Positions 53,949-63,666 of a DNA stretch of 64,000 nt are shown here, piece by piece. The position numbers and the translations under genes are program-made. Below the pieces are notes generated by a model that ran no database searches, was not told the DNA's origin, and worked only from the letters and a program-made list of their open reading frames with translations. Origin of the DNA: Pseudoips prasinana. Its lineage: Eukaryota; Arthropoda; Insecta; Lepidoptera; Nolidae. The first letter of the stretch is position 1. The number at the start of each line of letters is the position of its first letter. Where the stretch lies: assembly GCA_951640165.1 (NCBI GenBank), contig OX621266.1, positions 2,232,001 through 2,296,000 on the forward strand, given 5' to 3'.

Positions 53949-54314
53949 GAAATAATATCTAATGTATACAACTATATTACTACAAACATGTTCTGACTAT
54001 TTACAAGCGCTTTTTTAAAGTCTACGTGACTAAAAACCTTTTTTATTTTATTTTTATTTTATTTATTTTAATAATCTTAATGTGTACATATAATGTTATA
54101 TCAATCCAGGTTTTTTTCTTAGCTTGTAAGTATGATAATGTAAATATGTCAGGTACCTGTCACGCTTCCAGTACCTACATACTGGCCTTATCGGAAGATT
54201 GGCACTGCAGAAATGTAGTACTAGTTAAGATAGGGCCAATTTTCATACCAATACGGATAAAATGAGAAATGTTTAAAATGTATACTACAATTGTAATGTA
54301 TTTTCCGTATAAGC

Positions 54315-54736
54315 GTTAAAACCGGTAGTAGATGAACCTGCTGAGTTTGTTTCGCTGGGTCGAACAGTTGGGGCGCATTGGATCCGGTGGTAGCATTAAA
54401 GCGCGACCGTCGTTTTAAACACAAGGTCCGTTATAATAATAATACTGAATTCATACCTTAATGTAGACAGAACCATTCAGACAATAAGTAGTAAAATATA
54501 AATTTCAATAATTAAAATTTAATTTCTATAATAAACTTAATACAAGCTAGCTAAATATCACTACCATTATAAAATAAATTGTATAAATGTTTTAACATTC
54601 CGTGTACCTAAATATCTGTAGGTAATAAGTAACTAGTAATAATAACTGTATTACTACAAACATGTTCTGACTATTTACAAGCGCTTTTTTAAAGTCTACG
54701 TGAATAAAAACCTTTTTTATTTTATTTATTTAATTT
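54315..54736 (+). repeat. Duplicated unit, copy 2 (empty site)
   Basis: An uninterrupted counterpart of copy 1. The position of the LINE in copy 1 corresponds to AACTAGTAATAATAACTG at about 54631-54648. The 237 bp between the two units (54078-54314) are not repeated. Confidence 0.85.
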
Positions 54737-54920
54737 TATGAATGCACCTATGGAATGCACGGCTGAATTTGTAGATCGCTCAATAGCTATTAAACACACA
54801 CGTAAATAATATCAATACATTTTAGATTTAAGCTAGTGTGTGAAAAATAAAATATTTCATTAAAAAAAAATACGTTAATTCCATTCCATTTATTTAACTG
54901 CACTACCAAACTACACTATT

Positions 54921-55061
54921 GTAAAGAAGCCAGCACATCCAGCTACCCCAATCTGTCAAATTTCTTTAATAGATTTTCAACTTTATCACATAAGCATAAA
55001 GTTCACTTTCAATTTGGGAAATTTGACAGATTGGGGTAGGTTGATGTGCTGGCGTCTGTAC
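54921..55061. mobile_element. Short MITE copy 3, full length (141 bp)
   Basis: GCCAGCACATCCAGCTACCC at the left and TTGATGTGCTGGCGTCTGTA at the right; the centre is nearly identical to the copy at 42873. Confidence 0.9.
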
Positions 55062-55484
55062 GTTTTTACAATTCTGAACTAGTTAAATAAAAACGTAATT
55101 TAAGGAAATTTCAATCTTATTTCAAAGCATTAAAGCTTTTTTAAATGCATCACTGAATTTGTAATTCCGCATTTCACTATCTTTTGTTGAGAAATGACAA
55201 AATATTAGAAAATCTCAGGTACGGTTTTTGCAAACGAAAAATTAATAAGAAAGAGGGAGACGCACCAATTTACCGACTTATCCCTTTGACCGACGCACAC
55301 GCCACCGCCGACCGCCCGACTCGGCCCGACATCAAACGAAATTATAGTTAGTCATCCGCCGGCAGCGACAAGTGAATGTATTACGTGATTTTGTTTTCGT
55401 TGTTACTTGTTTACGCGCGCGATGGCTTTCCGCTACAGCAATATATACGGAAATGGTGAGGACACTGGCTTGTTGTGACGATAG

Positions 55485-56130
55485 ATGTTTGTTGGAAAAC
55501 TGGCAACAAACATCATCTGGACGGACGAGAGTACCTTCACACGAGTTGGTATTTACAACGAGCACAACATGCATTTGTGGAGGCACGAAAATGCTCATGG
55601 ATGCCGTACGGACTTATTCCAGCGCAGGTTCTCCGTGAACGTTTGGGCGGGCGTTCTAGGTACACGCGTACTCAGCCCTGCATTTTTACCGAGGTTGACT
55701 GGAGATACCTACCTACAGTCCTTGCAAGAGATATTGCCCCAGTTATTGGCGGACGTCCCTCTCTCGTTGTTAAGAGACGTGTTTTACCAACACGCCGGAG
55801 CTCCCGCGCATTTCACGTAGAACGTTCGACGGCATCTTGATGAGGAATATGACCCGTTGGATTGGTCGTGGAGGGCCTGTGCAATGGCCTCCCAGATCGG
55901 CCGATCTAACTCCGTTGGACTTTTTTTTGTGGGGTCGAATAAAATCGCTCGTGTATGTTAACGAAGCAACAAGTGTCGATGACTTCAAACATAAAATTGA
56001 ACTCGCGTTTATTAAAATGAAAAGTGAAACTGAAGTGCTCAACAAACTTAAAATTAATTTAAGAAAATGTGCAATACTGTGTATCGAGCAAGGCGGTGGA
56101 CATTTTGAAAATCTCATAATAAGGGGACGA
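55485..56130 (+). pseudogene. Mariner-like transposase, catalytic core broken
   Basis: Motifs in order: NIIWTDESTFTRVGIYNEHN (first catalytic Asp), FSVNVWAGVLGTRVL, then YQHAGAPAHFT where the family has QDGAP, so the second Asp is replaced. A frameshift follows near 55820-55840 and the reading continues GRGGPVQWPPRSADLTPLDF, FLWGRIKSLVY (third acidic residue region). The N-terminal helix-turn-helix domain is missing. It belongs to the IS630/Tc1/mariner superfamily and would cut and paste at TA; this copy is inactive on three counts. Terminal repeats were not resolved, although both flanks are unusually GC-rich (55280-55330, 56270-56350). Confidence 0.82.
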
Positions 56131-56516
56131 AGAAGATGTAGTGTAAGTAGCTCAGGTATGGGAATACCTTCTTATTACCATTTTAAGTTCTGTAAATATT
56201 ATGACTGAAATCTCTTAAACACGCCGACTTTGAATATTTTTTATACGTAATAAAAATGTAAACACTGCTTAGTAGATGGCAGGCGCCGGCGGGTGAAAAG
56301 CGTAGTTTTCTGTTCCTAACTACTACATAGGCAAGCGCACGAGTGTGTGCGTAGGAATAGATTAGTATGCTCGAACACTTTGTGTTTAGTCAGGACGACT
56401 CTGTTATTTTAAAAAACCGTGTGTTTTTTAAGTAAGTTAAATTACAGATATTATTTTAGTTATATAATTTAATATTCTAACTGTGATGACTGAGGTCTTG
56501 CGTTTATTCCGTTACA

Positions 56517-56652
56517 CGTTGTATATTATAGTGCACAAGAATGTTCAAAAACACGGGTGCACTTATTAATTCAGTCACAGGATCCGATGGGGGCTTTACG
56601 TCCTTTCAGAGGCACGGGGGTGTGATACCGCCAACTCCCTTACTTCGGGCTA
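56517..56652 (-). mobile_element. SINE-A body fragment
   Basis: GTATATTATAGTGCACAAGA, GGGTGCACTTATTAATTCAG and CGGGGGTGTGATACCGCCAA. Head and 3' tail are missing. Confidence 0.7.
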
Positions 56653-56677
56653 CCATATAGAATATATAGGTACGTAG

Positions 56678-56762
56678 AACTGGAAGACGCAGCGCGCTGC
56701 CCACGATGCTATTTACAATATTGATCGATGATCTTGGCTTTGGCTGGAAACAGCTGGAGGTG
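56678..56762 (+). mobile_element. RTE LINE 3' fragment, very decayed
   Basis: ACTGGAAGACGCAGCGCGCT and GATGATCTTGGCTTTGGCTG weakly follow the RTE C-terminal text. Confidence 0.35.
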
Positions 56763-56989
56763 GAAGAATAGCGCAAACAAATGTAAACAAGTAACTTCAA
56801 TCTGGCTCAATTCTCTTAACTACCAATCGACCGAAGAACTACTATCACAATAAACATAACGGATAGTAACATAAACATAATTAAATCCACAATACACTAC
56901 AAATTATTCAATAGAAATTCATACAGACATACACAACTTACAAACATAACCTGGTTAAATTTCCTTTATTTTTGCTTCTTGTTTTATAA

Positions 56990-57175
56990 TGCATGCTTAG
57001 ATAAAAGTTTCATAATAATTTAAGATATTGTAAGAATAATAACTTGTTCGTCTTAGTTTAACCACAATTATTGGAAGGACCTAGCCCTCGCAACACAGGG
57101 AATCCTAGTGCGAGGACTAGCTAGACCACGCTTAATAATTATGTATTGATATTTTATTGGAAATAAACTTATAAA
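56990..57175 (+). mobile_element. LINE 3' UTR with hairpin
   Basis: CCTAGCCCTCGCA pairs with TGCGAGGACTAGC (57087-57122), then GGAAATAAACTTATAAAACT. The same hairpin type occurs before the tail of the LINE ending at 35001. Confidence 0.55.
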
Positions 57176-57259
57176 ACTGCTACGCCCCTGCCTTCTGGGT
57201 TATTTAGAAGCCAAACCCATCATGTTAAAGGTCATGCTTAAATGATTCAAAGTTTCCGT

Positions 57260-57480
57260 GTCCCAAAACCCAGGGCTGTTGGGACAGACAGGTTCTCGAG
57301 TGGCGACCACAGACCGGAAGACGCGGCGTGAGCAACCTGCCCACTCTACAAGACGGACCGATGATCTTGTGAGCATGGCTGGAAACCGCTGAATGTGAGG
57401 AGCGCACAATCGGCAATTGTGGAGATCTTTGGAGAAGGCCTTTGTCCAGCAGTGGACGTCTTTTGGCTGATATGATGATG
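57260..57480 (+). pseudogene. RTE LINE C-terminus and tail
   Basis: GACAGGTTCTCGAGTGGCGA, CGGAAGACGCGGCGTGAGCA, GTGGAGATCTTTGGAGAAGG and CAGCAGTGGACGTCTTTTGG, then a short ATGATG tail. Frame-shifted relative to a working ORF. Confidence 0.8.
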
Positions 57481-57708
57481 GATACTTGTTTGCTGCCACG
57501 CCCCGACTTATCCGTTGAGTAGAAATCAAAACCCATCTTGATAAATGTCATTTAAAGTTTCCGTACTTAGTGAATTCAAAATTTTTGCTCTAATTATTTG
57601 AGCTCCTAGATATTCAATGGAAGGTTAAGTAATAGTTTTTCCTTAATTTATTTTGGAGCCTTTATCTTTTATAATTTAAACTTTTACGTCATTATTCCTC
57701 TGTAGTGT

Positions 57709-57966
57709 CATCATCATCATCATTACAGCTAAATAAGTCCACTGCTGGACAAGCCTCCCTCAAGAATCGTCTTGGGGGGATATGCCATAATCGCCACGCT
57801 TGGCAGGCGGGTTGGCGATCGCAGTAAGATGGTCATAGTACTCAGAAGGAAGCTGCTGCCCATCCTCTGGTAGATATTCCCTCGGGTCGACTTCTACGCC
57901 CCCCACGGGAAGAGATGGGGTGATGATATTCTGATATTTGTCGCCGTCACCACACAGCAGCAGCAC
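57709..57966 (-). mobile_element. Internally deleted, non-autonomous RTE
   Basis: On the minus strand the RTE 5' region (TGTGGTGACGGCGACAAATA, CGACCCGAGGGAATATCTAC, GCCAAGCGTGGCGATTATGG) is fused to the RTE 3' terminus (CTTGTCCAGCAGTGGACTTA) and a (ATG)n tail. The whole coding region is absent. It could move only with RTE proteins supplied from elsewhere. Confidence 0.8.
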
Positions 57967-58428
57967 TCTGTAGTGTAAAACTTTTAAATCAGACGCAAAA
58001 TAAGTGACAACCAAGGGCATTTTTTTTCAAGACTTATAATTGTATTTTATTTATTTTTACGAATCATGGTACCTATTAGAATTCACCTTGATACATAGTC
58101 CTTTAAAAAAATGACAACGCCCGCAGTAGGGAATCTAATTCCTGTGTCGCGGGGTATCTTACAAATATATATATAATAGATTCACGTTTAAAATGAAAGT
58201 TCGTGAGTATATTTCTAAGAAACTTCACACAGAAATGTCTCGTCACTAATTATATTTATTATTGTATAGTATGTTATAGTATAGTATTCATTAGATTAAA
58301 ATCATATAGTATTTATTGTATAGTATATATTATATATATTATATATAGTGTTCGTAATTATTATTAGTTTAATTATACGAATAATAAGTAAAAATACATT
58401 TTATATAACCCAAATGCACCTGCCACGA

Positions 58429-58537
58429 TCTCTCTGCACTACCCTAAGGTTGACTGGTCGAGAATGCCTTTGGCATTAAGTCCGCCTATGTACATTTTCG
58501 CTGTACTAAAGTTTAAATAAATAAAAAAAATAAAAAT
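58429..58537 (+). mobile_element. 3' UTR block of the 26-29 kb LINE family
   Basis: CTCTCTGCACTACCCTAAGG, GGCATTAAGTCCGCCTATGT and the tail AAATAAATAAAAAAAATAAA. Confidence 0.75.
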
Positions 58538-58645
58538 AGATGGACACAAATTACATCCAGACTCAGAACAAGTATTTATGGGTCACAAAAATAGTTATCC
58601 GGCGCGGGATTCGAACCCGCGACACGGAGCGGCGAGGCGATTGTC
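58538..58645 (-). mobile_element. SINE-C fragment
   Basis: ACACAAATTACATCCAGACT and CGCGGGATTCGAACCCGCGA (B box complement). It follows the LINE tail directly. Confidence 0.75.
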
Positions 58646-58949
58646 ATATATATGGGTACATATAAGTAGATGTTAAGATATTACATATAATTTGTCATAG
58701 ACCATATTTTACCTTTAAAGGTGTGCAATTGTTTTAATTTTGTTAAATTGTTCAAATGTGTTTAATGAGGCAGCCTTACATTCAATTTTACGCCAGTCTC
58801 ACTCTACTACTCATATCATGATATTCACCACTATCTTTGAATTCACTTGACACAAAGACCTAACAACTCCATTAGAATAAATGAAATATTTTTATAATTT
58901 GTATGAAATTAAATATTAAGAAGTTACATCTGACCCTAAAATCTAAATA

Positions 58950-59207
58950 AATAAATATCTTGTGACAACGAACACACTGTTACGATGATCCCAAACTAGG
59001 CAGAGTCTGTAATATGTTAACAAAACAGGTAATAAACATACTTACACATTTCTAAATACACACATATATATATATATACATAAATTACATCCAGACACAG
59101 AACAAATAATCGTGCTCATCACACAACTATTGTCTTGGGTGGAAACCAAACCCACGACCTCTTGCGTAGCAGTCCGGGTCACTAACCACTACGCCAATAG
59201 ACCAGTC
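58950..59207 (-). mobile_element. tRNA-derived SINE
   Basis: The minus-strand head TATTGGCGTAGTGGTTAGTG and GTCGTGGGTTTGGTTTCC; the body contains a TA run at 59068-59082. Confidence 0.75.
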
Positions 59208-59216
59208 ATGTTGCTT

Positions 59217-59590
59217 AAAAACCGGCCAAGTGCGAGTCGGACTCGCGCACGAAGGGCTCCGTATCTATAAAAATAGCAAAAAATACAAGTTTGTTGTATG
59301 GGAGCACCACTTAAATATTTGAATTAGTTCTTTAATTTAACTATTTATTTTTATAGTGAATATATAACTAAATATTTTGTGAATATTTACCTGTTGCCAT
59401 TATCAATATCGGGAAAATACGAGTAAAAAATCTCGTTTGTTGTATGGGAGCTCCCTTAAACATGTTGTTATAGCGGCTAAATAAATATATCATCGTTGAT
59501 GAGATACAGCCTAGTGACAGACTGACGGACATACAGATAGGCAGAGGAGTCTTAGTAATAGGGTCTCGTTTTACCCATCTGGTATGCGGA
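59217..59590 (+). repeat. Common lepidopteran repeat (longer copy)
   Basis: AACCGGCCAAGTGCGAGTCG, GTTGTATGGGAGC twice (59292, 59439), GATGAGATACAGCCTAGTGA and GAGTCTTAGTAATAGGGTCT. Related to 41985-42209. Confidence 0.75.
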
Positions 59591-59620
59591 ACATATAAAT
59601 ACCTTGAAACCACTCAAGTT

Positions 59621-59694
59621 TTGTCCTGGGTGGGGATCGAGCTCACGACCTCCGGCGTAGCAGTCTGTGTCACTAATACACCAAAAGGCCAGTC
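59621..59694 (-). mobile_element. SINE head fragment
   Basis: GGGGATCGAGCTCACGACCT and CACTAATACACCAAAAGGCC are complements of B- and A-box text. Confidence 0.6.
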
Positions 59695-59954
59695 AAATTG
59701 GTTAAAAAGTACTTTGAAGTAAACACATGTCGAATAGGTGTAGCAAAGTAACCATCTGCCTCGTTTTATCATACACACATCAACACAATCTAGGGATATT
59801 GAACATTTCATTGATTATCTAGAAAACTATAAACATTTTGTTATGACTGTAAATGGAAGAATTAAAGATAATTTCATGGCCGATATTTAAACATTAACAA
59901 CACGATGCGTTTTTGTTTTTCTAATTAATAAAAGTCTTAAATTAATTAAGCCAT

Positions 59955-61245
59955 AGAAAATTACTGAGTGAACAAAAACATTTTATTCTTATAAAATTAT
60001 TCAATCGAATTAAATGAATAAAAATCTTACCAAATCTGATAATCAGTAATCGGTATTTCCTCCTCTAACATTAATCACACAGCGGCAACGATTTTCCATA
60101 CTTAAAATTAAGGTGTCAATGTCTTGCTGGGGTATGCAGTCCCAAGTTCTTTTTAAATGTTCGAAAAGTTGTTCTTCTGTTGTCAAGTTGGGCGGAAAAT
60201 CCCTCAATGCTCTTCGCTGTAACATGTCCCAGGCGTGTTCAATTGGGTTTAAGTCTGGCGACTGTGGAGGCCAATCTAATACCTGAACATCGTGTTCTCG
60301 AAGGGCGGCCCTCACCAGCCGCGCTGTATGGGAAGGTGCATTGTCATGCATGAGCTGAAATTCTTGCCCCGTTAGGGCCCTGAGCGGGACAATGACACGT
60401 TCTACTACCTCCTCACGGTATCTATGGGCAGTCATGCTGCCCTGAATCCAAATGAGTTGGGTTCGTCCGCCGATTCGTATTCCTGCCCACACCATAATTG
60501 TCCCGCCTTGGTAAGAGTGGACCTCCTGTGGATGTCGGAGACGGCTGACCCTGCCTGGAGTTCTCCAAACGCGTGTTCGTCTCGAATCTGGATGAAATCC
60601 ATAGCGGGACTCATCAGTGAACAGCACCAATGACCATTGTTGATCACTCCATGTCAAATGTTCTTGAGCCCATAAAAGTCGCCTACCGCGATTGCCACGT
60701 CGCCGCGTCGCAGCGCTGGGACTCGTAGCGGTCTGCGAGCATGAAGACCAACTTCATGCAGCCTCCTTCGCACGGTTTGGTCGCTCACCAGCAGCTGCTG
60801 ACCCTCCTGGAGCCTTTGCACTAGTTGCATCGCTGTGATATTGGGTAGTCTTCTGGCGGTCATTTGGAGAAATCGATCCTGTCTCTGAGTGGTAACACGA
60901 TATCTACCTGTGTGCCGTTCTGCCACATCTCCAGTAGCGCGATAACGTGACCACAGCCTGGATACCACATTTTGGCTTGTGCCCAGAGACTCAGCAACGA
61001 CGCGTTGAATAGCACCGTTTTGTAACATGCCAACTGCCCGTAACATTTCATCTCGACTCAAATGATGGCGTGGCATGACGCTAAAAAGCTTACACAACCA
61101 ATTGAGAAAAGAAAATAAAACAATTTATCAGGTTTTCTTCAATTAACACGCAAAAAAAATTTTAATGCAACTTCTTGAAATTAGATACAACTCAAGATTG
61201 CGCTGTGCTTTGCGTGTTTTCATTTGTTTCTCATTTTAATTTTTA
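59955..61245 (-). mobile_element. Tc1-type DNA transposon
   Basis: The outer ends AAAATTACTGAGTGAACAA (left) and TTGTTTCTCATTTTAATTTT (right) are weakly complementary, so they may be decayed terminal inverted repeats. Boundaries are approximate. Confidence 0.6.
60043..61097 (-). pseudogene. Tc1 transposase, single frameshift
   Basis: The N-terminal part (61097 to ~60700) has a paired-type helix-turn-helix DNA-binding region: MPRHHLSRDEMLRAVGMLQN, LGTSQNVVSRLWSRYRATGD and VSDQTVRRRLHEVGLHARRP. A one-base shift around 60690-60715 moves the reading to a second frame (RGNRGRRLLWAQEHLTWSDQ) that runs to 60043. Its catalytic triad is complete: VLFTDESRYG (D15), LMHDNAPSH (D105) and SPDLNPIEHAWD (E140), i.e. 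DD34E spacing as in Tc1. Total length about 345 residues, normal for the family. Repairing one position would leave no other visible lesion, so this is a fairly young copy. Confidence 0.92.
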
Positions 61246-61582
61246 AATTTTGAATAAAGAATAGACAAGGTTTAAATCTGTAAATAAACTTTTTAAGGAA
61301 ACTAAATAGGTTTTAAACAATAAAGCCATGTTTGATTTCAAAATAACGTATCCCTAGACTTTGTTGATGTGTGTATTTCGGTAAATATTTGTACTTTCAT
61401 GCCATTCCGCTCGGCAGACTGCGATCAATTTCACAAAATTCATTGAGGTGAATATAGTTTAGGTGTTATTAAAATCCGGTCAACCGTTTTCATATTATTT
61501 CATCTACTTTAAATACTCCATACCCTTTGGTGGGTCATTTACAAAAATGGAACTATCCGATACGTTTAACTTGATTCTTTTT

Positions 61583-61818
61583 GCGGCGCTCATAGCCAGA
61601 TGCTCTCACTGGTCCGTTAGTGATTAGCGAGGTTAAGCAAATAGGCTCGCGGTCAGTCTATAGATGGGTGACCGCAAAAGTGGTTTAAATTCTTGCCATC
61701 TCTGTGCTTCGGAGGGAAAGTTAAGCTATTAGGCAACAGTCGTTAAGCCATCTCAGAGGCCTACTGGGCGGCTTGAACAACTCTTGACACTAGGGTAACC
61801 ACTGCCCATACGGTAAGT
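61583..61818 (+). mobile_element. SINE-5S (5S rRNA-derived)
   Basis: Head with GTCCGTTAGTGATTAGCGAG, GTTAAGCAAATAGGCTCGCG and GTCAGTCTATAGATGGGTGA-CCGC, which follows 5S rRNA positions ~30-90. The body is TCTGTGCTTCGGAGGGAAAG and GGCCTACTGGGCGGCTTGAA, the end ACTAGGGTAACCACTGCCCA. Same family as 14321-14566 (opposite strand). Confidence 0.82.
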
Positions 61819-62214
61819 TACTTACTTGATTTTTACTCGTCCCGAATATTTCATGGTTTTAATCGGTTCTCGTCATTGTAAGTTAAGTAAGTAATTATAC
61901 TTTAATTTATGCTCATTCATTCATTACGCTTTAAGAAATTTATTTCTTAAAATATGTAATACAATATTCACTTTTACTGAGAAATACTAAACAACTTACG
62001 TAATTAATAGTACGAAGCGACACAACTTTAGTTACTTATTTTAGTTATTGATAGATACATGAAATTAACATGTAATTGTTCTAAACAGATTGATATTAAA
62101 TTTATTTTGTAGTGTAGATAAACATCGTAAGTTTTCAATATTTATGTTACTGTCATCCGCTGAAATAAAATTTTAATAGTTTAAAATACTAAAAAAACGC
62201 TTTTAGCACGGACT

Positions 62215-62580
62215 AAGGCCGCGATGTTGGATTTAGGTTACGTGATTATTTTTTTCGTATCCCAGTCAACAAACCCTTTCATTTAATACCCATATCATGA
62301 GGGTGCATTTCAAATAGCCAATCTTGAATGTCCGCCATGTTGGATTTAAGTCACGTGACTATTTTTTTCGTATTCCTGATAGCAAACCTTCTTTTTTGAT
62401 ACCCATATCGTGCGGGTGCAATTCAAATAGCCTGTCCGCCATCTTGGACGTCCGCCATATTGGATTTGAATCACGTGACAATTTTTTTCGTTTTCCTGAC
62501 AGCAAACCCTTTCATTTTATACCCATATGATGGGGGTCGATTTCAAACAGCCAGTCCACCATCTTGGGGAGGCCGCCATA
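62215..62580. repeat. ~120-bp tandem array, three units
   Basis: TTGGATTTAGGTTACGTGAT (62225), TTGGATTTAAGTCACGTGAC (62340) and TTGGATTTGAATCACGTGAC (62459) start successive units. Each carries ATTTTTTTCGT, a CAAACC block and TACCCATAT. A partial fourth start is at 62579. Later units contain the palindrome CACGTG. The 68-codon frame through it is a by-product of the periodicity. Confidence 0.88.
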
Positions 62581-62704
62581 TTGGATTAGTTACTTAGCTA
62601 GTCATGTATTGTCATCAGAACTAAGAACGTTTCGAAAAGTTCATCCTAATCGGAAACCGGGAAGTGGGTCAAATTAAGATCCCAAGATTTTCTTACATAC
62701 ATAG

Positions 62705-62911
62705 TTAGTTACAAGTGAAGCTAATATAAGCGTGTTAAAACAACTAAGAGGCCACCATTTTAAATTATGTGCTAGTTTGTATCACAATAATCCCCACAAA
62801 CACTTTATAAACAACAGAGTAGTTGGAGCGTGGAATAAACTCCCATACATAGTTACAAGTGTGAGTATCATAATCACACCGAAGAACCGTTTGTGGACCT
62901 ACTATAAATAA
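62705..62911 (+). pseudogene. LINE ORF C-terminal fragment
   Basis: The frame reads LVTSEANISVLKQLRGHHFK, LCASLYHNNPHKHFINNRVV, GAWNKLPYIVTSVSI, and ends TPKNRLWTYYK before TAA at 62909-62911. The RGH..KL......FF.NRV...WN.LP..V....S...FK(N)RLD pattern closes many CR1-group and related ORF2 proteins. No stops, but both length and 5' end are truncated. Confidence 0.7.
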
Positions 62912-62944
62912 AGGTACAGGTAAACACTTACCGGCCCACTTCCA

Positions 62945-63070
62945 CAGTTACCGGTTTAGTACTACCCGCATCAAGCAGCTTCCAGCGACCCTCGCAAGCT
63001 CATAAATTCATCTCGTAGCCGAGATAGCAGGCCTCACGCTGCGAGTTCCGGTTCGTGGTTATCACTCGCT
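62945..63070 (-). mobile_element. RTE LINE 3' fragment, decayed
   Basis: AGCAGCTTCCAGCGACCCTC and CTCACGCTGCGAGTTCCGGT are degraded complements of RTE C-terminal coding text. Confidence 0.5.
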
Positions 63071-63178
63071 TGCTTTTCGATGACATCACTAAGTGCCTTT
63101 TTATTTTTCAATACCTCTTGGGGTATCCGGTTTAATTATAAATTATATGCGCGACTACTGGAACACCTCCAGTAAACG

Positions 63179-63345
63179 ACAGTGTGGCGCAGCGGCTAAG
63201 ACAGTCGCCTCGCTGCTTCGTGTTGCGGGTTCGAATCCCACGCCAAACAACTATTTGTGTGACCCATAGATAGTTGTTCTCAGTCTGGATGTAATTTGTG
63301 TCCGTCTATTAAATGTCTATTAAATTCCCAAGTGCGGGGGTTGCT
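63179..63345 (+). mobile_element. SINE-C, near full length
   Basis: AGTGTGGCGCAGCGGCTAAG, GCGGGTTCGAATCCCACGCC and GTGTGACCCATAGATAGTTG. Confidence 0.85.
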
Positions 63346-63583
63346 TTAAAAAAAACCTAGATAACCAGTAAACTTGTACTTTATATGTAAATAACTAGTT
63401 GCGATGTCACTCGTTGTGTTTGGCACCTGGTGTTGTAAACACGGTCAATTTGATTATGCGGTGAGCTATTTTAATTGCACGGATGATCACGCTCTTAGTT
63501 GAAATAGTAGAATAATCAAATCACACTCAATATTGTTAACAGTGTCAGGCAACATCAAACGCTGAAGTTGCCTGACATTTTGA

Positions 63584-63666
63584 CGTCGCCACTTCATGTC
63601 GCGGGTTCGAGTCCCGCGCCGGACAACTATTTGTGTGACCCATAAATAGTTGTTCTGAGTCTGAGA
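63584..63666 (+). mobile_element. SINE-C, head-truncated
   Basis: Starts inside the head (TGTCGCGGGTTCGAGTCCCG) and keeps CCGGACAACTATTTGTGTGA. A 10-bp inverted pair GTCAGGCAAC/GTTGCCTGAC lies just upstream. 63667-64000 shows nothing further. Confidence 0.75.

Larger units (their letters stand above)
51929..54077 (+). repeat. Duplicated unit, copy 1 (split by a LINE)
   Basis: 51929-52242 and 53949-54077 correspond to the continuous 54315-54736. The shared text includes ACCGGTAGTAGATGAACC, GGGGCGCATTGGATCCGGTG and ACATGTTCTGACTATTTACA. Within it, GAGTATGTTTCGC...GGTAGTAGATGA and GAGTTTGTTTCGC...GGTGGTAGCATT are a degenerate internal tandem pair. Confidence 0.85.

Noticed and set aside
55372..55840. 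Alternative plus frames of 88 and 121 codons
   Set aside because: Other frames of the mariner-like pseudogene; no motif of their own.
61583..61700. A functional 5S rRNA gene
   Set aside because: Only about the middle and 3' part resembles 5S, with many substitutions, and a SINE body follows; the other copy has the same body.
62215..62580. CRISPR-like array
   Set aside because: The units are ~120-bp diverged tandem repeats without short identical repeats and unique spacers, in a eukaryotic genome.
934..63666. tRNA genes at the many A-box/B-box pairs
   Set aside because: None folds into a full cloverleaf by eye, and each is joined to a repeated body and tail, so they are SINE heads.
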